5,137 nt of DNA from Flavobacteriales bacterium UBA5869 (lineage in GTDB: Bacteria; Bacteroidota; Bacteroidia; Flavobacteriales_D; Crocinitomicaceae). The notes below the pieces were generated by a model. That model ran no database searches, was not told where the DNA came from, and was given only the letters and a program-made list of their open reading frames with translations. The translations under genes were made by a program, and so were the position numbers. Where the stretch lies: positions 11,559 through 16,695 of the forward strand of contig DJFP01000248.1 of assembly GCA_002432565.1 (NCBI GenBank), written 5' to 3'. Positions 1-5,137 of this stretch are shown one piece after another (within the stretch, counting starts at the first letter, position 1; the number at the start of each line of letters is the position of its first letter).

Positions 1-63
1 ACCCGGTGGCAAAATATGCCCTATTATGAATCAAATCCCGCGTCTACTTTGACTAAGATTTAG
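1..63 (+). CDS. possible C-terminal end of an upstream gene (partial)
   Basis: Frame 1 is open from the first base of the window to a TAG at 61-63, giving a 20-residue tail that ends ...STLTKI. The two other plus frames stop earlier, at 27-29 and 50-52. The stretch is too short to judge coding character or product, so this is only the best reading of the window edge. If real, the upstream gene ends directly against the TAnnTTTG element that appears to start the next unit. Confidence 0.2.
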   Translation, partial: TRWQNMPYYESNPASTLTKI

Positions 64-71
64 TATATTTG
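64..71 (+). promoter_or_regulatory. Bacteroidota-type -7 promoter element (TATATTTG) for the E1 gene
   Basis: TATATTTG at 64-71 fits the TAnnTTTG -7 consensus of the Bacteroidota primary sigma factor exactly. The only nearby upstream TTTG is at 48-51, 12 bases away. That is shorter than the usual spacing of about 17-23, so the -33 box is weak or absent. Transcription would start a few bases downstream and leave a short leader before the ATG at 92. This also argues against an in-frame GTG at 71 as the translation start, because it lies inside the element. Confidence 0.5.
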
Positions 72-91
72 TGCAACTTTATAACAAAGCT

Positions 92-2536
92 ATGGCATCA
101 CAAACACCCCAGGAAGAATTGATCGCAGTCGACTTTAACACCTTCAAATCGGAAGTATTGAAAGACTTTCGTTTGGCAAGTATCTCAAGAGAAACATCTC
201 TTTTAGGTCGAAAAGAAGTTCTTACCGGAAAAGCAAAGTTTGGAATTTTCGGTGACGGAAAAGAATTGGCACAAATTGCATTGGCAAAACAGTTCAAAGA
301 CGGCGATTTCCGCTCAGGATATTACCGCGACCAAACCCTGATGATGGCCATTGACCAGTTAAATGTCCGCGAGTATTTCTCCGGATTGTTCGGGCATACA
401 GATGAAATCATTGAACCTCAATCCGCAGGAAGACAAATGGGTGGACACTTCTCCACGCGTAACCTGGACGAGAACGGGAACTGGAAAGACCTGACAAAAC
501 AAAAGAATTCATCTGCCGACATCTCTCCTACTGCCGGACAAATGCCGCGTTTATTAGGATTGGCACAAGCATCGAAAGTATATCGGGAACACCCGACGTT
601 GAAAGACCTGGAAGCATTCAAAAAATTCTCGAACGGTGGAAACGAAGTAGCTTTCGGAACAATCGGAGACGCATCTACTTCAGAAGGGCCTTTCTGGGAA
701 ACTATTAACGCCGCCGGAGTTTTACAAGTACCAATGGTTATGTCGGTTTGGGATGACGGATACGGAATTTCGGTTCCGCGCGAACACCAAACAACAAAAG
801 GAAGTATTTCCGAAGCATTAAGCGGTATGCAGCGTACGGAAAACACAAAGGGTTATGAAATTTTCGTGACAAAAGGATGGGATTACGCGCACTTATGCGA
901 AACTTACGAAAAAGCCGTTGAATTGGCTCGAAGAGAACACATCCCGGTATTGGTACACGTAAAAGAAGTAAATCAACCGCAAGGACATTCTACTTCCGGG
1001 TCTCACGAACGTTATAAAGATGCAGCACGCCTGCAATGGGAATCAGACTTTGATTGTATCAACAAATTCAAAGAATGGATCCTGAATTTTGACGCAGACG
1101 GTCAAAAATTAGCAACTGAAGAAGAGTTAGCTCAAATCACGAAAGAAGCGAAAGAATACGTAAACGAACAAAAGAAAGAAGCGTGGACACTATTCACGCA
1201 AGATTTGAAACAGGACCTGGAGCGTGCTGTCGGTGTTTTGGAAGTCCTGGCAAATGAAAGCACTAACGGAGTTTTCATCAAACGCGAGATAGAAACACTT
1301 CAAAAAACCATGAACCCGATCCGCAAGGATATTTTCAATACCGTTCGAAAAGTATTGCGCCTGGTTCGTGATGAAAATACGCCATCCAGAACAGCTTTGA
1401 TCGCATGGCTGAAACAGGAAACTGAAAACAATGCAGATCGTTACAGCAGTTATCTATACTCCGATTCGGAAAACAGCGCACTAAAAGTGACATCCGTTCC
1501 TCCAACTTATGATGGAAGCGGACACATGGAAGACGGTCGTATCATTCTACGGGATAACTTCAAGGCAATCTTTGAAAAATATCCGGAAGCATTAATTTTT
1601 GGAGAGGATGCAGGAAAGATCGGTGGTGTAAACCAATCTTTGGAAGGATTACAGGAACAATTCGGAACACTTCGTGTATCTGACGTCGGGATTCGTGAAT
1701 GTACCATTATCGGACAGGGAATCGGGATGGCAATGCGCGGATTGCGTCCAATTGCTGAAATTCAATACCTGGATTACCTGCTTTACGGAATCCAAATCAT
1801 GTCGGATGATTTAGCAACTGTACAATACAGAACCAAAGGCGGACAAAAAGCACCGTTAATCGTTTCAACACGCGGACACCGTTTGGAAGGAATCTGGCAC
1901 AGTGGTTCACCAATGGGAATGATTATCAATTCCATTCGCGGAGTACATGTGTGTGTTCCGAGAAATATGACAAAAGCAGCAGGTTTCTACAACACCCTGA
2001 TGCAGGCAGACGAACCGGCTTTGGTCATTGAGCCATTGAACGGTTACCGCATCAAAGAACAGATGCCTACAAATATCGGAAGCTTTACTACTCCACTGGG
2101 AATTCCTGAGATCGTAGCGGAAGGAACAGATCTCACAATCGTTTCTTACGGTTCTACTTTCAATTTATGCGAAGCAGCAGTAAAATCATTGACAGAAATG
2201 GGAATTTCAGTTGAATTGATCGATGCGCAAACACTGCTTCCATTCGACATTAACGGAATGGTTACCGAGTCTTTGAAGAAAACAAACCGTTTGATGATTG
2301 TGGACGAAGATGTGAGTTCAGGTGCAACAGCCTTTTTGTTAGACCAGATCCTTGTTAAACAAGGCGGATACGTTCATTTGGATTCTGCTCCGGTAACCTT
2401 GAGCGCGAAAGATCACAGGCCGGCTTACGGAACTGACGGTGATTATTTCTCCAAGCCGAGTATTGATGATATTGTTGAGGTAGCTTACGCTATTATGAAC
2501 GAAGCAGATCCAACAGCTTTCCCTTCGATTTACTAA
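92..2536 (+). CDS. fused alpha/beta E1 subunit of a 2-oxoacid dehydrogenase complex (thiamine diphosphate-dependent)
   Basis: This is the E1 component that decarboxylates a 2-oxoacid and reductively acylates the lipoyl group of E2. It is an 814-residue cytosolic protein joining two normally separate chains. The alpha half (about 1-315) has the RDQT segment near 79-82, GDASTSEG at 192-199 and WDDGYGIS at 220-227. D193 and D222 fall where the cofactor Mg2+ ligands sit. GHSTSGSHERY at 298-308 resembles the mobile loop of E1 alpha. A Lys/Glu-rich, probably helical linker spans about 320-465. The beta half (about 480-814) has GEDAGKIGGV at 504-513, catalytic-type E536, RPIAEIQYLDY at 552-562, active-site-type H603 and a transketolase C-terminal domain from about 680. 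I chose the ATG at 92; an in-frame GTG at 71 lies inside the promoter element. Branched-chain 2-oxoacids are a likely substrate, given iso-fatty-acid synthesis in this phylum, but pyruvate cannot be excluded. No E2 or E3 gene is in the window. Confidence 0.96.
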   Translation: MASQTPQEELIAVDFNTFKSEVLKDFRLASISRETSLLGRKEVLTGKAKFGIFGDGKELAQIALAKQFKDGDFRSGYYRDQTLMMAIDQLNVREYFSGLFGHTDEIIEPQSAGRQMGGHFSTRNLDENGNWKDLTKQKNSSADISPTAGQMPRLLGLAQASKVYREHPTLKDLEAFKKFSNGGNEVAFGTIGDASTSEGPFWETINAAGVLQVPMVMSVWDDGYGISVPREHQTTKGSISEALSGMQRTENTKGYEIFVTKGWDYAHLCETYEKAVELARREHIPVLVHVKEVNQPQGHSTSGSHERYKDAARLQWESDFDCINKFKEWILNFDADGQKLATEEELAQITKEAKEYVNEQKKEAWTLFTQDLKQDLERAVGVLEVLANESTNGVFIKREIETLQKTMNPIRKDIFNTVRKVLRLVRDENTPSRTALIAWLKQETENNADRYSSYLYSDSENSALKVTSVPPTYDGSGHMEDGRIILRDNFKAIFEKYPEALIFGEDAGKIGGVNQSLEGLQEQFGTLRVSDVGIRECTIIGQGIGMAMRGLRPIAEIQYLDYLLYGIQIMSDDLATVQYRTKGGQKAPLIVSTRGHRLEGIWHSGSPMGMIINSIRGVHVCVPRNMTKAAGFYNTLMQADEPALVIEPLNGYRIKEQMPTNIGSFTTPLGIPEIVAEGTDLTIVSYGSTFNLCEAAVKSLTEMGISVELIDAQTLLPFDINGMVTESLKKTNRLMIVDEDVSSGATAFLLDQILVKQGGYVHLDSAPVTLSAKDHRPAYGTDGDYFSKPSIDDIVEVAYAIMNEADPTAFPSIY

Positions 2537-2543
2537 TGAAGAT

Positions 2544-2945
2544 TTGAAAAAAGCTGCAGGCATATTGAGTATTGTTTTCGTAATGGCCTTGCTTTGGAAG
2601 GATATTGCGGCATTCTCATGGAATGTCTGGTTTTATAACAACCAGGTCGAACTCGCAGCTAAATACTGTGTCAATAAGAAAAAACCGATGCTTCATTGTG
2701 ACGGTAAATGTTATCTGGCAAAACAACTGAAAAAACTGGAACAGGAGGAAAAGAAAAATCAACCTGTTCCAAAAATGCCTCTAAAGCTGAAAGAAAACGT
2801 TTGGAATTCGGATTCACAGGTAATCACTGCTTTTGAAGCAAATACTATCGAAATTCTTTCAGAAAAAACAACCGCCTTCTTTTACCAAAACACAGAACTG
2901 AATTCCTTTTCAGGTTCAGTCTTCCACCCACCCGCTGTCGGATAA
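2544..2945 (+). CDS. small membrane-anchored or secreted protein with C-x9-C-x3-C (CDGKC) motif, function unknown
   Basis: This encodes 133 residues read from a TTG start. A Lys-Lys N-terminus and a hydrophobic stretch at about 5-24 suggest a signal anchor or signal peptide, so the rest should be periplasmic. C42, C52 and C56 form CVN...CDGKCYLAKQLKK, followed by a charged, probably helical segment (about 57-72) and a C-terminal FHPP at 127-130. From memory, short Bacteroidota proteins with this C...C-x-GKC-x-L-x-K layout are common and uncharacterised; I cannot name a family. The Cys trio could bind a metal or a cluster, which is inference. The reading frame opens seven bases after the E1 stop, so co-transcription is likely. 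An ATG overlapping that stop (2536-2538) is out of frame and ends after three codons, so either TTG is the true start or one base is missing near 2543-2546. No in-frame ATG lies upstream before a stop at 2496-2498. Confidence 0.75.
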   Translation: MKKAAGILSIVFVMALLWKDIAAFSWNVWFYNNQVELAAKYCVNKKKPMLHCDGKCYLAKQLKKLEQEEKKNQPVPKMPLKLKENVWNSDSQVITAFEANTIEILSEKTTAFFYQNTELNSFSGSVFHPPAVG

Positions 2946-2978
2946 TTTCATTCATAATATACACTTATTCGTTTTTCA

Positions 2979-3005
2979 CGCTGATTTCGCTGATCTCGCT
3001 GATTT
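2979..3005. repeat. three tandem 9-bp units (CGCTGATTT type)
   Basis: Three direct 9-mers stand head to tail: CGCTGATTT (2979-2987), CGCTGATCT (2988-2996) and CGCTGATTT (2997-3005). They differ by one base in the middle copy. They sit just after the stop of the Cys-motif gene, outside any plausible ORF. From memory, CGCTGATTT-like runs are scattered in intergenic DNA of many Bacteroidota genomes, so this is probably one copy of a dispersed element and not a binding site specific to this locus. Confidence 0.75.
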
Positions 3006-3039
3006 TTTCATCAAAGATCATATCCATTGTTAATTCGGA

Positions 3040-3093
3040 ATGAAAATCATTAAATCGTTACTCTTTTTAAGTATCGTAAGTGGAATGTTATGA
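3040..3093 (+). pseudogene. isolated signal-peptide-like ORF, possible remnant of a lost secreted-protein gene
   Basis: An ATG at 3040 opens a 17-codon ORF, MKIIKSLLFLSIVSGML, ending in TGA at 3091-3093. It has the shape of a Sec signal peptide: basic start, hydrophobic core, then small residues. It stops where a cleavage site and mature protein would be expected, and the GC-rich inverted repeat begins about 60 bases later. The simplest reading is the start of a former envelope-protein gene whose body was deleted or replaced. It could also be a short leader peptide or pure chance, since the ORF is very short. Confidence 0.3.
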
Positions 3094-3150
3094 ATCAAAC
3101 TCAAAATAGCATGGTTCTATTCATATACGAATACTCCGCGGATTTGCGAG

Positions 3151-3228
3151 ATGCGCCAACGCTTATGCTTATGCCGGAGCTTGTGCCGCCGCTAAAGCTT
3201 TGGCGACATGCGGTCAGCATAGGCGCAT
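3151..3228. repeat. GC-rich imperfect inverted repeat (hairpin-forming)
   Basis: ATGCGCC at 3151-3157 is the reverse complement of GGCGCAT at 3222-3228. TATGC (at 3164-3168 and again at 3170-3174) pairs with GCATA at 3217-3221. In the middle, 3188-3207 is a nearly self-complementary block around AAAGCTTT (3194-3201). The segment is about 58% GC by hand count, visibly richer than its surroundings. It could fold into a long bulged hairpin. It has no good T-run on either side, so it does not look like an intrinsic terminator. A dispersed, non-coding palindromic repeat is the most likely identity. Confidence 0.55.
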
Positions 3229-3304
3229 AGCTAGGGCGTAAGCATTCTGCGTGAGAATATATTGTCATGCTTATTTCTTAGAACAAATTAGTAATTACAG
3301 CATC

Positions 3305-4201
3305 ATGAAAAAAAGTTTCCTCTTTTTCGTGTGTCTTGTCGTGTGCCAAACCGCGCTGTCTTGTGATGTATGCGGGTGCGGAGCTTTTAACTCTACACAT
3401 GGTTTGGGAACATTGGCACAAGGCAATCGATCGAGTATCGGATTAAACTATCAATACCGCCTGTACAAAAGTGAGCACCCGGAAGTTTTCGGGAACGGCA
3501 TTGAACGCAGTACGGATTATTTTCAAAGATTGGACATTCTGGGACAATTGCGCATTTCCAAAAAATGGCAGTTACAGCTTTCCCTTCCTATTGGATTTAA
3601 CAAACATTTCGCCGATGACACCACTTCACAAAAGAACGGATTGGGAGACCCGACCCTGATGGTCAACTTCTTCCTGTTTGACAAGCAAGACAGTCTGCAG
3701 ACCCGCCGTTTTCGCTGGATTGTTGGAGTAGGAATAAAAAGCCCGCTTGGAAAGTTCACTCATCCGGAAGATGCGGATCTGTATTTGTATCCGGGAACCG
3801 GAACTTTTGATCCGGTATTCCAGAACTCGTTCTTCTTCCAAAAGAAAAAATGGAGTTTGTTACAAACAGCTCAGTATATTTTGCGTGGAGAGAACAAATA
3901 CAACTACATTCCGGGGTCCTTGTTCAGTGCAAGCCTTTTCGCACAGTACAAATTCAGGACCTGGGGTATTTACACGGGAGCACAATACTCCTGGAGCGGG
4001 GTCGACTACCTGAATCGAAAAGCGATCTCAAGCTCTCCCACTCAGGGACAAGTATTCAACGGAATCATCGGAGCATCGGTACAATTCAATTCCTGGGTAG
4101 TACAGGGTAATTACCACATTCCGATAGCTCAAAACCTGGGAGATGGAAACTCCCACCAAAAAACAGCATTTAGTATTTCACTTAATTATTTTTTCAATTA
4201 G
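3305..4201 (+). CDS. probable outer-membrane beta-barrel protein with N-terminal CDVCGC motif
   Basis: This encodes 298 residues. I chose the ATG at 3305 because it begins a clean signal peptide (KK, hydrophobic 4-14, cleavage near ALS-C20). An in-frame GTG at 3251 would add 18 residues, spoil the signal and run into spacer DNA. The mature protein would begin CDVCGCG (C20, C23, C25). The rest is rich in alternating aromatic and polar strands, with turn motifs such as NGLGDPTLM (111-119) and an aromatic C-terminus (NYFF before a final Asn), typical of an outer-membrane barrel. It resembles, from memory, Bacteroidota putative transporters with CDVCGC at the mature N-terminus and a GLGD strand motif; their substrate is not known to me. 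The lipobox is poor (Ala at -3), so the cysteines more likely serve as metal or disulfide ligands than as a lipid site. It is followed two bases later by a lipoprotein gene, with which it should be co-transcribed. Confidence 0.85.
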   Translation: MKKSFLFFVCLVVCQTALSCDVCGCGAFNSTHGLGTLAQGNRSSIGLNYQYRLYKSEHPEVFGNGIERSTDYFQRLDILGQLRISKKWQLQLSLPIGFNKHFADDTTSQKNGLGDPTLMVNFFLFDKQDSLQTRRFRWIVGVGIKSPLGKFTHPEDADLYLYPGTGTFDPVFQNSFFFQKKKWSLLQTAQYILRGENKYNYIPGSLFSASLFAQYKFRTWGIYTGAQYSWSGVDYLNRKAISSSPTQGQVFNGIIGASVQFNSWVVQGNYHIPIAQNLGDGNSHQKTAFSISLNYFFN

Positions 4202-4203
4202 AT

Positions 4204-4608
4204 ATGAAAGCATTTTTTATTACAGCAATCCTTGTAAGCAGCATCTCTTTAACTGCTTGTAAAAAAGACAAATCAACAGACGACAGCCATGGGCAAGAAG
4301 ATCATGCAACTGCAGTAATCACCATCACTTCACCAACTGAAAACGACACCATCCAGGGAAATTTTTCAGTAGCGGGAACGATCGTTGGAACATCTGAAAT
4401 GCACGGATACCAGGTCACAGTAACCAATGCATTGAATGACTCGATTATTTACCAGAACGAAGTACATGATCATCTGGCAAATTTCACCATAAACCAGGCA
4501 GTAACACATTCGTACGCAGCTTACACACCCCTGAAACTGGAAGTGGTTGCTGCTTTGGATCATGATGGAAACACGGAGTCGAAGACCATAAATTTTGTGG
4601 TACATTAA
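4204..4608 (+). CDS. His-rich surface or periplasmic lipoprotein with Ig-like fold, function unknown
   Basis: This encodes 134 residues. The signal peptide ends in a good lipobox, LTAC, with lipidated C19 followed by KKDK and a short acidic, flexible segment. Residues from about 37 to 134 look like a single beta-sandwich (Ig-like) domain with regular beta strands (VITITSP, YQVTVTN, LKLEVVAALD, TINFVVH). There are eight histidines, at 29, 34, 67, 88, 90, 102, 120 and 134, including H88-D-H90 and D119-H120-D121. These could bind a transition metal, which is inference. The start lies two bases after the barrel stop and has no Shine-Dalgarno site, so translation is probably coupled. The pairing suggests the lipoprotein works with the barrel at the outer membrane. 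A strong terminator-like hairpin lies 22 bases after the stop. Confidence 0.85.
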   Translation: MKAFFITAILVSSISLTACKKDKSTDDSHGQEDHATAVITITSPTENDTIQGNFSVAGTIVGTSEMHGYQVTVTNALNDSIIYQNEVHDHLANFTINQAVTHSYAAYTPLKLEVVAALDHDGNTESKTINFVVH

Positions 4609-4630
4609 TCCGGTGAACAAAACACAAACT

Positions 4631-4672
4631 GTAGGGACGCAAAGCGTTGCGTCCCTACTTTTATTTATTTTT
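4631..4672 (+). terminator. perfect 12-bp hairpin with T-rich tail; rho-independent terminator built on a palindromic repeat
   Basis: The arms GTAGGGACGCAA (4631-4642) and TTGCGTCCCTAC (4647-4658) are perfectly complementary around a four-base loop AGCG. A T-rich tail, TTTTATTTATTTTT, runs from 4659 to 4672. This is a strong intrinsic terminator for the barrel-lipoprotein unit. From memory, GTAGGGACGC...GCGTCCCTAC palindromes recur between genes in many Bacteroidota and cyanobacteria, so the hairpin is probably a copy of a dispersed element. The T-rich tail runs in the plus direction only. Confidence 0.85.
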
Positions 4673-4673
4673 G
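4647..4673 (+). promoter_or_regulatory. candidate nth promoter overlapping the terminator tail
   Basis: TATTTTTG at 4666-4673 matches the Bacteroidota -7 consensus TAnnTTTG. TTG at 4647-4649, inside the right arm of the hairpin, is the only candidate -33 box, with 16 bases between them (slightly short). Transcription from here would begin close to the nth ATG at 4680, giving a very short leader or none. Because the run of T can produce TAnnTTTG by chance, the call is moderate. Confidence 0.4.
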
Positions 4674-4679
4674 TCCACC

Positions 4680-5137
4680 ATGACAAAAAAAGAAAAAGCA
4701 AAATACGTAATCGACGAACTGGAAAAGTGCTACCCGGAAACTCCGGTTCCATTGGACCACTGGGATGCATATACCTTACTGATCGCTGTTTTACTTTCAG
4801 CGCAGTGTACGGACGAACGTGTAAACAAGATTACTCCGACTTTATTCAAACGCGCATCACGCCCGCAGGATATGATCAAACTATCCGTAGAAGAAATCAG
4901 GGATATAATCAAACCATGCGGACTTTCACCACGGAAATCACAAGCTATTTACGACCTATCACATTTGATCATTGATAAACACAACGGAGAAGTTCCGCAA
5001 ACCTTTGAAGAATTGGAAGCACTACCCGGAGTCGGACATAAAACAGCTTCGGTTGTCATGTCGCAGGCATTTGGGGTTCCTGCGTTTCCTGTAGACACAC
5101 ACATTCACCGTTTAATGACCCGCTGGGGTCTGACAAG
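4680..5137 (+). CDS. nth: endonuclease III, DNA glycosylase/AP lyase (partial, 3' end outside window)
   Basis: This base-excision-repair enzyme removes oxidised pyrimidines and cleaves the abasic strand by beta-elimination. The first 152 codons are visible and no stop is met before the window ends; the family is usually about 210-220 residues. Clear family signatures are LLIAVLLSAQCTD at 33-45, HNGEVP at 101-106, the helix-hairpin-helix LPGVGHKTASVV at 115-126 with catalytic K121, and VDTHIHR at 138-144 with catalytic D139. The C-terminal four-cysteine Fe-S cluster lies beyond the window edge and cannot be checked. The ATG at 4680 is the natural start, giving MTKKEKAKYVIDELEKCYPE. The gene stands alone behind a terminator and is not functionally linked to the envelope genes before it. 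Confidence 0.96.
   Translation, partial: MTKKEKAKYVIDELEKCYPETPVPLDHWDAYTLLIAVLLSAQCTDERVNKITPTLFKRASRPQDMIKLSVEEIRDIIKPCGLSPRKSQAIYDLSHLIIDKHNGEVPQTFEELEALPGVGHKTASVVMSQAFGVPAFPVDTHIHRLMTRWGLT

Larger units (their letters stand above)
2946..3304. other. gene-poor spacer with repeats and probable gene debris
   Basis: About 360 bases separate the Cys-motif gene from the barrel gene. From left to right the spacer holds an AT-rich stretch with no clear hairpin terminator (2946-2978), three tandem 9-mers (2979-3005), an isolated 17-codon ORF resembling a signal peptide (3040-3093), and a GC-rich imperfect inverted repeat (3151-3228). The last 50 bases before the next ATG are AT-rich, but I find no exact TAnnTTTG element there, so the promoter of the downstream pair is not identified. 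I see no tRNA or transposase remnant. Confidence 0.6.

Noticed and set aside
71..91. GTG at 71 as an upstream start of the E1 gene, adding seven residues
   Set aside because: The GTG overlaps the TAnnTTTG promoter element and the added residues resemble no E1 N-terminus; the ATG at 92 is a better start.
85..92. Reverse-strand TAGCTTTG as a divergent promoter
   Set aside because: It is a short match likely by chance, with no minus-strand gene to serve in the first 90 bases.
418..846. Minus-strand open frame of 142 codons opposite the E1 gene
   Set aside because: It lies wholly opposite conserved catalytic motifs of the E1 alpha half, so it is a shadow frame.
2979..3228. CRISPR array
   Set aside because: The repeats are 9-mers without spacers and the other element is a single inverted repeat; there are no cas genes.
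3101..3268. Minus-strand ORF of 55 codons through the GC-rich inverted repeat (ATG at 3268-3266, TGA at 3103-3101)
   Set aside because: Its openness follows from the repeat's composition; the Ser/Gly-rich product resembles nothing I know and there is no promoter-like element.
3251..3304. GTG at 3251 as the start of the barrel protein
   Set aside because: It would place 18 residues before a clean signal peptide and begin in spacer DNA; the ATG at 3305 fits secretion.
4366..4770. Minus-strand open frame across the lipoprotein end, the terminator and the nth start
   Set aside because: It spans a strong terminator and two genes on the other strand, and has no recognisable product.
4595..4975. 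Plus-strand open frame of 126 codons overlapping nth
   Set aside because: It reads through the hairpin and overlaps the nth frame, which carries unmistakable endonuclease III motifs.

Overview
The window looks like chromosomal DNA of a member of the Bacteroidota, most likely Flavobacteriales. A Fluviicola/Crocinitomicaceae-like source is a guess from protein style, not from a search. The clues are a single-chain alpha/beta E1 2-oxoacid dehydrogenase, TAnnTTTG-type promoter elements, no convincing Shine-Dalgarno sites before any start, a lipoprotein with an ACKKD-type lipobox region, and moderate GC. All confident genes lie on the plus strand.

Layout. Positions 1-63 may be the last 20 codons of an upstream gene (weak). 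A TAnnTTTG element at 64-71 precedes an 814-residue fused thiamine-diphosphate E1 dehydrogenase (92-2536). Seven bases after its stop, a 133-residue membrane-anchored or secreted protein with a C-x9-C-x3-C motif begins at a TTG codon (2544-2945); its start region may hide a one-base frameshift. A gene-poor stretch of about 360 bases follows (2946-3304). It contains three tandem 9-mers, an isolated 17-codon signal-peptide-like ORF and a GC-rich imperfect inverted repeat. Next come a 298-residue probable outer-membrane beta-barrel with a CDVCGC motif at its mature N-terminus (3305-4201) and, two bases later, a His-rich lipoprotein (4204-4608). A perfect 12-bp hairpin with a T-rich tail ends this unit. 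Its tail also contains a TAnnTTTG element just before nth, endonuclease III (4680 to the window edge, truncated).

How the genes may work together. The E1 enzyme is central metabolism: oxidative decarboxylation of branched-chain 2-oxoacids or pyruvate, with E2 and E3 encoded elsewhere. The Cys-motif protein, the CDVCGC barrel and the His-rich lipoprotein are all predicted to act in the cell envelope and all carry potential soft-metal ligands. I infer a possible envelope metal-handling (perhaps copper) module, now interrupted by repeat DNA. nth is an unrelated base-excision-repair gene in its own transcription unit.

The most interesting parts are the uncharacterised Cys/His envelope gene set and the apparently decayed, repeat-invaded spacer inside it. 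I see no CRISPR array, tRNA, rRNA, transposase or phage gene.
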